Positions 1-10,156 of a stretch of 28,022 nt of DNA are shown piece by piece. How positions within the stretch are numbered: the stretch's first letter is position 1; each line of letters starts with the position of its first letter. The translations under genes and the position numbers were made by a program. This DNA comes from Mucidula mucida (taxonomy: Eukaryota > Basidiomycota > Agaricomycetes > Agaricales > Physalacriaceae), in contig JADNYV010000445.1 of NCBI GenBank assembly GCA_015501055.1, forward strand, positions 1 through 28,022, written 5' to 3'. A model generated the notes under the pieces. The model ran no database searches and was not told the DNA's origin. It worked only from the letters and a program-made list of their open reading frames with translations.

Positions 1-1848
1 GAAAAGCTTTCCTTTCGAGGTGCGAAATCCTATACGACTACAATATCTTCTTATTGAAATAATATACAGCCCTACAGCTCTCCAACGAACAGCGTAACGC
101 GTACGGGCTGCGCTATCATGACTTTGCTCGATATAGGTCCGTCTCTTAAATGTTGACAAGCTGCAGCTCATCAATATTTCTACAGAAAACACTGCTCGAA
201 TCGAACACATCGAATCCGGTCAACGTTGAAGATGACCCACGGCAAAGGGCGCGAGTTCAAGAAACTACCGTCGCTCAAGCCAGAGATGATTAAAGATGGA
301 CAGTTCGTGTCTAGATGTCGTTTACAAAATTACTACTCAACATTCATAGTCTACAACTACTCCTCATGGAATCTGAACGCGCTTGGGCATACTCGCAGGA
401 CTTACTTGCGCAATTCCAAAAGAACACAGAACATGCCACCACTCTCCGACACAGTGCTACCGGTCGATTTAGACGCAGTGTAAACTGGTCGACCCAGCTC
501 TTGTCTCACTGTCAGACACTCTACGCATCATCGCGTCTCTCGGCCGAAGGTCTCCTGGAAGTCAACCCTTATCCTCAATGGCCGTTTCTTGCGCTATCGC
601 GAAGAGTTTGACGACGCCTTGGTGCAGCTCAGCGTAGCGCGCCATTTACTTGATGAACTTGCCGGCGCCGCGCGAACTAGCAGAGATCAAGCGCTCGCTA
701 CGTTATTCGGAGACGAGATCGGACCAGAGATTCGCTATTGCGCACACGAGCTCGGAAGAGCTGAGGCATATAATGTGGACAAGATCGTCGGCGAAGTCGC
801 TGCAACGAATAGGAACGTCCTCGTTGACGGGTGCGATGCGTTATTAGAGGCATTCAAGAAACAGGAGGAGAGCACGAACAAGAGGAAAACCCTACGCGAG
901 ATCGTGTGGGAAGGCGAACCGGTACCAGTGCGCAACCCGGAGCTTGTGGACGTGTTCCTAAAGGTACAAGATGCTCAGGCAAAGTTAGAGTCATCGGACG
1001 CGCAGGGCAAGTCCAATTCGAAGAAGAGTGTCGCTGCTTACGACGCTATTCTTCTCGCCTTGAGCGACGCCGAGGAAGTCGCCAAGAAGCTCGCGGATGC
1101 GCAGACTTCTTCTGGACCTCGCGACATATCATTCGTGCACGCCTACATTGTTTACCAACTGCTGTCGCGCCGAATTCAACGTGATCTCCGGCTAATGCAA
1201 GCCCTCTTACCCACGACAAAAGGCGCCACCGACGGACGTGTCTACCCCGCTGTAGTCAAGCTCCTTGACACTGTCATGCAGAGCCTAACCCAAATGCGCG
1301 CCCTCAGCATCGTCGATGACAACTCCGATCTAGCATCCGGTGTCGACGCGCGGATATCATATACAAAGGCGAGCAGGTGTCTATACCTCGCGCGGTGCTT
1401 CGTCGCCGTCAAAAAGTACGCCGAGGCGCTGACACTGCACCGACATGCGGCGATCCACATCCGGGAGACGCAGTCGCATCTATCCGTATCTTCGGAGATT
1501 GTTTTCTTTCCGCTCACTGTGACTGAGTTGGGAAAGCTGGAGACGGAGACTTTGGCGGACCAGGCGCAGGCGAAGAGGGAGTGGTTGGCGTATAATGGGG
1601 GCTCGCTCACGCAGGATCCGAAGGAGTATAGGAAGCCGCCGTTTTTCAATAGTGCGTTGAATTATGTGGAGCTGGGTTTGGACTCGTTGAGGAGGAGGGC
1701 GGGGTTAGAGGTGGCGGATGAGGGGGAGAAGGACAAGGACAAGGAGAAGAAGACGCAGATGGTGGTGGAGGAAAGGGAAGAGGAGCCGCAGGTTCCGGTA
1801 TCGCGCGGTGGGTTGAGTGGATTACTGGGTGGTTGGTGGGGAAAGTAG
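1..1848 (+). CDS. SRP68: SRP68, signal recognition particle subunit, 5'-partial, with a frame break
   Basis: Subunit of the cytosolic signal recognition particle; the N-terminal part binds SRP RNA and the C-terminal part binds SRP72. The exons I can build are 1..19, 70..136, 186..302 and 350..about 563, then 562..1848 in another frame. Introns are 20..69 (GTGCGA), 137..185 (GTCCGT) and 303..349 (GTTCGT), 47-50 nt, and splice phases agree. The joined N-terminal part reads through NEQRNAYGLRYHDFARYR, THGKGREFKK and LMESERAWAYSQDLL, which I recognise as SRP68. The 3' part holds GRFLRYREEFDDAL and a Gly/Trp-rich end (GGLSGLLGGWWGK) typical of fungal SRP68. The first residues lie outside the window. 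Odd: near 561-565 the frame changes without room for an intron, and the downstream frame has no early ATG. This is either a small deletion (net 2 modulo 3) or a sequence error in an otherwise conserved gene. Identity is well supported; intactness is not. Confidence 0.9.
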
Positions 1849-2279
1849 ATTTCTTGTTCAATCGCGACAAAGAATGGAGACGCTGAGAAACTGTTGATAC
1901 TAAAGTCAGAGCCAAAGAACTATTTAGATGTATCCCCAGTAAACCACTACAAAGAGAGCGAGACTCACACTGTGCACTGCAAAGCGAATAGATGGACTTC
2001 TCGAAATAAAAAGAGGAGCATAATTGGCGAGAAATAACGACCACAAGGATTCCAGCGATATGCAAGAATGATGAACGATGTGGACAAACTGTTGGATGAC
2101 TTCCCAACAAAAGGCAGTTGATCACAAGTACATAAGGAGAGGAAACAACATACTTAGAGATCTAGCGCATCAATCATACAGAGCCAAACTGACTCTAGTA
2201 TGATTAAAGCAGTATGATATGCCTATCATTTAATGGTCTAGTATATCCATATGATTTACACAATAAAAGTCAAGTCACG
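1849..2279. other. Intergenic region, SRP68 3' flank
   Basis: No gene seen. An AATAAA at 2005-2010, about 157 nt after the SRP68 stop, and another at 2262-2267 could serve in 3'-end formation, but fungal poly(A) signals are loose. The region becomes AT-rich towards 2280, where homology to the second copy of the gene pair begins. Confidence 0.4.
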
Positions 2280-2454
2280 ATTCCATACCGCTGTCACTCA
2301 GCCATTGTGTGACTTTCTCATGGGCCTTCTCCTCTTGAGGTGAAACCCGATGGGCCGGCACGGTGCAAGCCATGATGTCCCAAATATCATACCCGTCGAC
2401 AATGTCATCCCCAATCTCTGCATCTCGTTCGTCAGTCTCGGTGTCATAGAGATC

Positions 2455-3557
2455 TCAAGCATCACCGCTACTGGCACTTCCTCTACCATTTCCAGATCCG
2501 TCGTCATTTTTACCGTGTACAGCATACCTTTCATCGGCCTTGAGAAGAGCGGGGAGTGATTCGAGGGTCGCCCAGTTCTTGATAGCCGTCACTCCGAATA
2601 AGATGTCCCAAAGAAATGGGGGAGGCCAGTGTGACCGGTCCTCGGGTTGACGTAGGCATTTGTTGTCCCAGAGTCGTCCGTTGTCTACAGGGTTACAGAC
2701 GCAAGGAGAGTTGCGGACTTCGTCAGTGAGAAAGTGACAATGAACCTCATCCTGGGCTCTGGTGTCTAAGTCATGTAAGACCGCATCTTCGACCGTCATG
2801 TATTCATTAGGGACCTTGACACATAGTGAGAGTCGGAAGTGTAAAAGAAATAGAAGAACAAACGTGAAGAAACGCTGCGCCGTAATTGGGCATCAAAGCT
2901 GCATAGAGTGCTGCATTCATTGTTAAGCCGTTTCGAATGTCGTCAATTTTGTCCATGTAGTCTTGCACATTTGGTGATCTCGCCTTGGAGATGAGGTCCA
3001 TGTACTAGTAGTGTGAAAGCGCGATATTGTAGACGAACGAACGACTCACGACGTCGCCTTTGGAGTGAGGCAACAAATGGATTGCCTGGCAGCTCTTCAG
3101 CGCTAAGTCTTTCCTCAGAGCTCGTTGCGAATCAGAAAGCTTTGAGTCGGAGGGATTGAAGGTTTTTGGAGTACACACCCGCCGTCCCGAGCCTTGCATC
3201 CTTGATAAAATGGGGACACAGGGATCCTCACAGACTGTCGATCCTTTGATGCTGACGGACCTACGAGAGCATATATTTCATATGTCAAGGACGCGCTGCT
3301 GCTCGGGGTGTATACACAAGTCAGGCCTTCCTCAGCAGACTGGAGGAGGTTCGTGATAGTCAGAGTAACTCCCGTGGCCTTCCCGTCTGAGGTTGCAGTG
3401 TGCAGCGATCCTGAGACACCGCAGACGCAGAAGCCAAGAGCCACGCCTCAACGTTGGTGGTTTGTTTGAGTATGAGTTGGCAAGGGATATAAAGAATCAA
3501 AGGCGCGTGAATTGGAGAGCTTGTTTCCGATAGCTCTATTCGGTATTCGAGGCTCAT
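2455..3557 (-). pseudogene. HNH-nuclease-like gene, copy 1, truncated by a premature stop
   Basis: Resembles the fungal HNH_2-type proteins. Reading on the minus strand, the motif CQAIHLLPHSKGD (first His), then DDIRNGL (Asn) sits in the expected order. The position of the last His appears as Tyr in AALYAAL, so a metal ligand may be lost. Three exons join cleanly: one ending at 3050, 2864..3004, and 2455..2814, with introns 3005..3049 (GTGAGT) and 2815..2863 (GTTTGT). An ATG at 3557 begins MSLEYRIELSE, but at least two frame changes are needed between it and the HNH part (near 3430-3470 and 3110-3130), so the 5' model is unresolved. The last exon stops at 2455 (TGA) where copy 2 has an Arg codon and goes on for 60 more residues; homologous but frame-closed sequence continues to about 2280. 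Function, if any, is unknown. The HNH assignment is from motif memory. Confidence 0.55.
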
Positions 3558-4649
3558 TGTGGTCTAAGTAAAACACGTGCACTAGACGCGCATCGCGTTG
3601 TATGAGGTTGTTTGGTTTCGGTTTCCTCCTGACCACCACCATCTCTATCTTGACGGCTCCCTTTTTACCTTTACCTGAGAACACTCGACTGGCATCGAAA
3701 TGCTACTCAAACATCGCCAAAGGCGCGCGGAACGGCCTTGGGCGTCTGAACAAGCCCTTTTTCTTTTGGATGTTTCTTGAAAAAGTACTCTTGTTTCTTT
3801 TCCGTCTGTCTTGCGCAAAATCTCACAACCTGTCCACCAGTTACTGTTCCGCCTTCTTTATACCCTAATGAATTTCGTCGCTAGAGGTCACCAGACAAAA
3901 TGGAGGCTATCTTGTCCGAGGACCTGGACCTGCCCGACCTTAATCAAGCCCTACACGATAAAGATTTTTTTATTCCGACACTCACAGTGCGTGCCTTCGT
4001 CAAGTGCGACGTTATTTGTATGCTTAAACGACCACAGCATATTTCATAAGGGCGACAAGTCATCAATGACAGATCGCACGCCGCCGGAAACACCGCAAGT
4101 CCACCGTTTTGCGATGCTACTATCGCTGTGGCACGGGAGCCCGGGTCACTGGCGTTGCGGACAGCAATAACTCGATGACGGTGGATTGGCTGAGCTGCCG
4201 TTGCCGTTCGTTGTTTATGACCTTATTCTGCGATAAAGGCAGCAGGTCAGTACTATACCTCTGTGAAAGCACTGTTTCTGACACGCTTTTTAGTTCGCCA
4301 GGCAGCACACCATAGACATGCGGACGATCAGAGCGTGCCCTTTGCTCATTCGCTTCGGACCCTCGGACATCGTCTCTCAAAAGTAGTCGACCCCGTCCAG
4401 CCCCGTACTTCCGTCCATTGTGCATCCTATATAACAAAAATGAGCGCGCTTCATCGCTACTTGTCTAGTCTTCGTCTTGTCCACCCCCAACAATATAGGC
4501 AATAACCAGATTTGTTGATTATCATTTACGAAACCTTGGCTAATAAAGTTGACGTTGCGCTCTTCAGAAGACAGTACAAACTTCATTCAACGACTATTGA
4601 TATTACATTGACAACGGCAATACTCCTCCCCGAAATTCCGCATTCAGAT
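3558..4649. other. Intergenic region between HNH-like gene and 677-aa gene
   Basis: About 1.1 kb between the start of the HNH-like gene and the stop of the 677-aa gene, identical to 14320-15411. It must hold the HNH-like promoter. Apart from a 49-codon open frame at 3900-4049 I see no gene here; the longer open frames on either strand have no recognisable composition or motifs. Confidence 0.5.
3900..4049 (+). CDS. Candidate small ORF, 49 aa, unknown
   Basis: A short frame starts with MEAILSEDLDLPDLNQALHD in a good context (A at -3, G at +4) and ends at TAA 4047-4049. The first 30 residues are acidic and look protein-like. A GTGCGT...CACAG segment inside it could be an intron, but splicing it leaves only three more codons. 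An identical copy lies at 14662..14811, but this is inside the identity tract and so gives no evidence of conservation. It may be a relic exon. I do not recognise it. Confidence 0.2.
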   Translation: MEAILSEDLDLPDLNQALHDKDFFIPTLTVRAFVKCDVICMLKRPQHIS

Positions 4650-6732
4650 TTACTGGCGCCCTCCCTTCGTGTTTGTCTTCTTCTGCTTGCTTGTACCCGC
4701 CACCGCCGGGGGGTCAAATCTAGGCGCTGCTGTTGCCCTGGTAGTGGGAACTGATCGACTCGGCTTAGCGGGCGGTACGGTCGGAGCAGCTACAGGCGCG
4801 TTCCGTGTTCCTCGAGGGGGGGCTGCCTGTGCCGCGACGACCGGCTCTGCCGTCGCCTTTCTTTGTTCATTTGGACGATTTGACGTTGCCTTTGGTACGT
4901 GAGCGGGCAGAAGAGACTCGTTTGACCCTGCGGATGTGTCGAGGTCTGCGTAGTGCCCAGAAGCCCGCCTTTCGCGGGCCGGTAACGCAAATTCCACTCC
5001 GATCTCTGGTGGTGCGGTATGGTCCACACTAGACTTGTCTGTCACTGTAGATGTGGTGTGATCCTTGTAATGCACGGTCTCCTCCAAAGTTCGCGCGCGG
5101 AGTTTCTTCTTCATCTCTCGATTCTCTTGCGCCGTAATACTTTCCGGACCAACATCGATGCAGCCATCCTGTCTGAAAACAGGATCTACCGTAGCAGCAG
5201 GATCTATGTTCTTCGCTTCCCGCCTGAAGAATTCAAAGAACCTTTTACGCAGTGCATCTGTACCACATGCCACACGTAAGAATTTGTACAAGGTGTACAG
5301 CGCATTATTCATAGGCGTATTTGGGGCGGGCTCGATCGACGGATACGTCCGATACAGACGTGAAATGTAGAGTCTCCGTGGATGACGCCCATCCCGTAAG
5401 ACGAAGTATAAGAAATCGTGACTGGACGCTATTCCAAAATTGCTCCCTTTCTCGATGAGTTGTGTGTAAATCTGTATAAGTGGCTGGGTCTCCTTATCAA
5501 GCTTTGTGTCCTTCTCGACAGGCCAGCTAAAGTTATAGGTGGCGCCAAACACCTTTTCATTCTTCATCTTTCTCTCCAATTCACCTAAATTTTTGGACGA
5601 AATGTCGAGCAATAGTGATGTGTAAAGTGGCCCGATGGAACTTGGCTTTTTCATCTCGCAGGGACAGCCTTTCAATTCAAGGTCTGCAAATGCGTGATAG
5701 CCAGGAATGTTCCCATTTTTGGAATTAATGACTCCTCGGTGTGGATATAGCCGGTCATCTCCCGTGAGGCCGTCGATGTGGTTGATGACTTCCGCAACAA
5801 TGGTGAGATGGGCGGCTCGGAAGGAATACTCGACGTCACCCTCGTTGTGAAAATGGCGGCATGAGTTGGCAAGACGAGGACCAGATGTGAGTATCTCGCG
5901 GAGCTCGTCGGTGAGTCTTTGATGAAGATTGTCTCCTCCTAAGAATCGATGGAAAACATCACCCAATGAAGGGGCGTACACCAACTCAGTCACTCGATCC
6001 GCTTCTTTGATGGCCATCTCAACATCGCGTACGGGACGTGTTTTGGGACGAGTAAGGGAAAGATCAGAGGGAATGCGAGTGTTGTCAAAACAGGAGGTGA
6101 GGAATTTGTGGATGGTATTGGTCTCAGTGGAGGTGAGAGCTGCGATGTCAAAGGTTGAGTGGTCCTCGGGACCCGAATCATCGTCGCTCTCCTGCCGCCT
6201 ATCGCCGCGAGCCAATGCAGGAGTCTTGGCTACGGTAGGGCCCTGGGGTATAGCTGTGATCAGGCCTGTACCCGTTGGCACGTCCTCGGGCGTGCGCGCG
6301 AGAGTCGATTCAAGTTGCAACCCGTCAGGGCCAGCTGCGCCCGAGACCGGATCGTAGTAGAAGGCGGTATTCCCAACGTCAAATTCATCCTCGGCTGGCT
6401 GGACCGCACTGTGATCTAAAGAAAATGTATGTATGAGCTTCTCGGTGCCGCACTATGTCCATACCTTCAGGGAGAGCTGCTTGATGGAAAGTAGACTGGC
6501 GGAATGGAGAGCGATTCATCGCTGGAATCTCTTGGAGAGCAACCAGAGCAGAATGAAGTTCCACGGAGTGGCTATACGCATCTTGCGTGACTTGTAAGAG
6601 TTGGTTTCTAGTCGGGTTGGAGGATTGTTGCACTGCAGTACAAAGCGTGTTCTGCAGCTCCATGACAAGCTGGAGAGCGAGTTCAAGCTGGCGTTCGACA
6701 ACGTCTGATCCTGTCTGCATGGCTGGGCGCAT
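4650..6732 (-). CDS. 677-aa protein of unknown function with possible PD-(D/E)XK nuclease core
   Basis: Two exons on the minus strand, 6465..6732 and 4650..6415, joined over a 49-nt intron 6416..6464 (GTATGG...TTTAG). The ATG at 6732 begins MRPAMQTGSD. Residues about 10-65 are helical and Gln/Leu-rich, possibly a coiled coil. The middle (about 170-480) is a globular domain; within it HAFADLELKGCPCEMK gives Asp334, Glu343 and Lys345 spaced like a PD-(D/E)XK site, with Glu298 in the helix before and an IQIYTQLIE helix after, resembling the Q-x3-Y helix of such folds. Residues about 545-677 are Pro/Ala/Thr-rich and end in a basic stretch (KQKKTNTKGGRQ), probably disordered. This fold call is inference from spacing; I do not know the family. 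The pseudokinase-like gene ends only 176 bases upstream on the same strand, and fungal FunK1-type kinases often carry a nuclease-like N-terminal part, so the two may be functionally linked. A damaged paralogue lies at 15412-17012. Confidence 0.75.
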
Positions 6733-6908
6733 GCGGGAGAAGGATAGGAAGTGACTTGGCAGACGTCCAGGACAGATAAGATGGGAAAATCGAAAGACAG
6801 GTCGCTTAAATGCTTTTGTTCTGAATGCGGAAATATGATTTGATATGGATTGTACTCAAGCGCGACAATGGAATTTGCATTAGAGTACCCATTGGGATAT
6901 ACAAAAAA

Positions 6909-8117
6909 TCACAAGGAGTCTACTAAAGAGGCAATGCATTCATCCGATAAGCGTTCTGTAAGCGTATCGGAACTTTCCCGATTGAAGACCACCTTCCCAT
7001 CCGCGCGAAATCCAAACGTGATGTCTGGTTCGAGCGGCGGTTCGTCAGCAAAGAAATGGTGGCGTTGAACCAGCATCACCTCCGCATTGCTAAGTGAGGG
7101 GTGCTGAGCAGAGTAGTGACTGACAAAACGTATGGCACGGTACAAGTGGCTTGAAGGTGACTCCACTTGTTCTGTGCGTCAGGACAAAGAATAAAACTTG
7201 TGAATGCAAACTTACCTTTTACACCTTTATGATACATGCGGAGAATATAAGTGAGATTCAAGGCTTCTTCGCAACCGACAGTTGGCCCCAAGTCATTCAA
7301 ATCGACGGGAAGGATGGGGAGATTTCTGGTACACGGTGTCATTCTCGCCCTTGAGAAGTCGATGACAAAACAAGTCGTTGTTGAGCCGGCAGCGGTCTTG
7401 TCGACACGGAAGAGTAGGTGATGCAAATCAGCAGGAATATATAGCGTATGGTGATGGATGCCACGATCATGAAGTCGTTCAACTGAACGCCCTAGCTTTA
7501 TCCTGAACACAACAAATGAGCGCGATGAGCATAACTAGAAACCGAGGCCGAACATACGCGAGATCGGTGGTAGCACGCCCCGCGGCAACGAGCTGAGTCC
7601 ACGGAGTGCCAGCCCATTCCGTGATGCTACACAGGATCGTGCCGCCCCATTCTCTTGTTCGCGCGCGCCACACACCATAGTGACGCGGTACCAAAATCCC
7701 AGCGACGCCCCGAAGATTCTGACCGTAGAACTTCGCGTCTGCAAGCATTTTGTCAATGGCCTTGTAGCAATTATCGTCCGGCTCGGTCTTTTCTATGTTA
7801 AATAACACCTTGACGCAAAACATCTTCTGCTCATCGCCTTCACCATGAAATCCGATGAAGAATACCGAAGAATCGGTGTCTATGCCATTTCCCCATGCCA
7901 GAGCCTGTGAGAATGTGATTTTCAGCGAAAGCCCTTCGCTATTGTTGAGATATGGGTCGTGTGGCAAAACGAATACAGGCTCGGGGGAGGTGAAAGGGAA
8001 TTCCTCGAACATGTCGCCGAACTTTCCCCCAAGAATCTTGTCGTCGAGAGCCTTGAACTTGAACTTCTTCTGAGCTTTGCCAAAGCCAAGCCACAGGTAG
8101 CGTGAAGGTGCAGCCAT
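6909..8117 (-). CDS. Fungal protein-kinase-like protein, probable pseudokinase, 369 aa
   Basis: Three exons, 7558..8117, 7216..7502 and 6909..7171, with introns 7503..7557 (GTATGT, 55 nt) and 7172..7215 (GTAAGT, 44 nt); the total is 1,110 nt and all phases fit. The ATG at 8117 begins MAAPSRYLWLGFGKAQKK. Kinase-like landmarks follow in order: SSVFFIGFHGE (glycine-loop position), CVKVLF with Lys103, VPRHYGVW after the C-helix region, LHDRGIHHHTL at the catalytic loop, and VIDFSRA with Asp235 at the DFG position. The catalytic-loop Asp is replaced (Thr206 by alignment to HRDL), and no clear C-helix Glu is seen, so phosphotransfer is doubtful. The layout matches small kinase-like proteins expanded in Agaricomycetes. 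The C-terminal exon (from KEQVESPSSHLYRAIRF) carries a helical tail. The next gene on this strand starts 176 bases on. A dead partial copy lies at 9321-9606. Function is unknown. Confidence 0.7.
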
Positions 8118-8880
8118 GTCGGTGATGATGGAAAGTAACCAAACATGCAACAGAATGATCGCTTTCAAATACGTCCGATCTCGTCACCTGACCACCATTG
8201 TTGGCCCAAAAAGGCACAACACTCTCACCCTTGTTTATCCGCCCTTGCGTGCTGCTTTCGCCCACTCCATTCTCGAATGCACGGCTATCTGTGTATCTGC
8301 TGACACTTCTACGAGTCCATCTCCGCCTGAAAGGCGATGTAGTCTCGTGTAGTCTAGTCTTTCTTTTGCTGCATTCTGATATGAACCTGTCCCCACTCCT
8401 TGGCGCGATAACAATCAAGAATTTCTCATTATCCAATTATCTAGCCAATTACGGCGCTTCTGACGCGTGTCTAGTCAACGTGTATTTGTACTACTCGCTA
8501 CAACCGCCGTGGTGGAAGCGTAAGCGCCCCATCACCGCTGAGATCATATCCATATTATCCATTGTGTTCTCGCGCGTTGATTTCTTGCGGCCTTTGCAAT
8601 CTCTTCCGCCGCCCAGAAATGCTATCGTCAACCCCGGAATTCCTCATACCTCACCTCGGGTCTTCATACCAGGTAAGCGATCAGAAAACGCCTTTGTTTT
8701 CAATAAGTTTGGGAATAGCTTTGTAGAATTTCAATCTTCTCCTTGACACGACCTTGAAATTGGGGGCCGACTTGTCAAGGTCATTCAGCCGGCTCCTACC
8801 ATGACTTAGAAGCGCGGCGCCAGGAAGGAAGTAGAAACCCCGATGTGTGAGTTTGCCATCAAAAGGCGCTGTAAATTTCA
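8118..8880. other. Intergenic region upstream of the pseudokinase-like gene
   Basis: Holds the likely promoter of the minus-strand kinase-like gene. A 182-codon open frame on the plus strand (8198-8746) lacks recognisable motifs and a convincing start; I see no other gene. Confidence 0.4.
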
Positions 8881-9320
8881 GGGCTCCAGCTTACCAACGG
8901 ACAGCGGAACATGTGGGGGCTACACTATCACGCTTTCATTCGATACAGGTCCGTGTGTTACATGTCAACAAGCTGCAGCTCATCAATTTCCTGAAGAAAA
9001 CATTGGGCGAAGCGCACACATCGAAATTAATGATGACCAACAGCAAAGAGCCCGAGTTCAGATAACTAAGTACCACCGCTCAAGGCAAAGATGATTAAAG
9101 ATGGATAGTACGTTTCCAGATGTCGTTTCCAAAAATTCTAGTTAACCTTCATAGTCCAAATGAAATCCGCACGCGCTTGGGCGTACTCGTAGCATTTACT
9201 TTTGCAATCTCAAAAGAACATGGATTATGCCACCAGTCTCCGTCACAGCGCCACTGGTCGATTTGAACGCAGTGTAAACTTCCAGTGTAAGACACTCTGC
9301 GCATTGTTGCCTTTCTTCCG
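8881..9320 (+). pseudogene. SRP68 relic (5' part of the gene)
   Basis: Nucleotide-level match to 70..about 540 of the window, including the former exon for NEQRNAYG, the GTCCGT donor region and intron, the THGKGREF exon, the next intron, and the TLRHSATGRF exon. Example shared strings are caagctgcagctcatcaat and gatgattaaagatgga. Many substitutions and indels break every frame, and a small internal deletion precedes the end near 9320. Same strand as the main copy. The sequence changes here directly into the kinase-like relic. Confidence 0.85.
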
Positions 9321-9606
9321 CAATGTTGAACAACACCTTAACACAGAACTTCAACCTTTTCTCAAGTTTACCGTAAAATCCGGCGAAGAATACAGAAGAG
9401 TCGGTGTCCATGCTGTTTCCCCATGCAAGGACTGTGGGCAGTTGATCTGTGGTTCATGTGGCAAAACAAACAAAGGCTCGGGAGAGGCGCCAAAAGGAAA
9501 AATTTTAAACTTGCCTCCAAGAACTGAGTCATTGATAGCTTGAAACTTGACCTTTTTTTTGAGCTTTGCCAAAGCAAAGCCAAAGAGAACACAACTTGTA
9601 GGCCAT
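9321..9606 (-). pseudogene. Relic of the pseudokinase-like gene (N-terminal exon only)
   Basis: Matches the first 110 or so codons of the gene at 6909-8117 in the same orientation, from its ATG (about 9606) to FCVKVLFNI. Recognisable pieces are DTDSSVFFAGF, KVKFQAINDSVLGGKF and SPEPLFVLPHEP, now in different frames, with a frame break in the A-run near 9552-9559. The later exons are absent; the fragment abuts the SRP68 relic. Confidence 0.85.
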
Positions 9607-10156
9607 GTCAGAGTCAATGCTGGTACAAGTGGAAAAAGACCGAACCTGATCGTCAAATAGGTTCAAGTGCATCAGACACTGATCGGAGAAAGGCCCCTTG
9701 CGCCACAATGAAGAGTTATATCCTTGGCCCTTTGACCAATGGTCTGGGTAGGCGTGCCCAGACTGCCACCTTCTTCGATGTTATAACACAATATGTCTCT
9801 CGTTTCACAGTAGGCCAGCTGTCCAACCAATATCGAAGAAAGCCTTCAGTATCTGTTCACAGCGAACGAAAGTGACTTGCATAATCAAATTACAAGTTGC
9901 ATAACAACCACAACAAGAACGAAAAAAGCAACCACCCTAATCATCATCACTAGGCGTCAAATACTCGGGATCATCCCCCTCATCATCGCTCATCACCCGC
10001 TTACGCCCCGCACTCCTCGACCTTCCCACCACAGGCCGCTCCTCTGCCACCTCCCCTTCGCCACCACCCAACAGCCCCGCGCTCCGCATCGCCCGCTCAT
10101 ACAACTTGAACGTAACTAGCACACAACTTACACAGCGAGGACAGTAAGTCAACCTC
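9607..10156. other. Gene-poor spacer and possible 3' exon of the ART-hemopexin gene
   Basis: Nothing convincing between 9607 and 9936. From 10156 down to 9937 on the minus strand an open frame encodes a Gly/Glu-rich, then acidic tail ending in PEYLTPSDDD. It could be a last exon of the ART-hemopexin gene (a donor GTAAGA lies at 10160), but the only acceptor in the right phase that I found would make a 34-nt intron, which is too short. It may equally be chance or the relic of another gene. Confidence 0.35.

Larger units (their letters stand above)
2605..5040. repeat. Identity tract shared with 13367-15802 (probable gene conversion)
   Basis: I found no difference between the two copies in this stretch of about 2,436 bases. 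All overlapping reading frames on both strands translate identically, which excludes hidden silent changes over most of it. The nearest differences are T/A at 2604/13366 and GT/TC at 5041-5042/15803-15804. Identity covers coding and intergenic DNA alike, so selection on protein cannot explain it. Confidence 0.85.
2280..6260. repeat. Segmental duplication, copy 1
   Basis: Direct repeat of 13037..17012 at a constant offset of 10,762 bases from about 2340 to beyond 5040. It covers the HNH-like gene, the intergenic segment and most of the 677-aa gene. Both edges are clearly diverged (many substitutions in 2280-2604 and after 5040), while 2605-5040 looks identical to 13367-15802. Confidence 0.95.

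Noticed and set aside
1646..2125. 159-codon open frame on the minus strand, Pro-rich
   Set aside because: It is antisense to the Lys/Glu-rich end of SRP68 and its low-complexity text is explained by that.
3602..3868. Hydrophobic 88-codon plus-strand frame in the duplicated spacer
   Set aside because: Identity with 14364-14630 only reflects the conversion tract; the composition looks like translated non-coding DNA.
8198..8746. 182-codon open frame on the plus strand
   Set aside because: No convincing start, no motifs and no homology to anything else in the window; could be chance.
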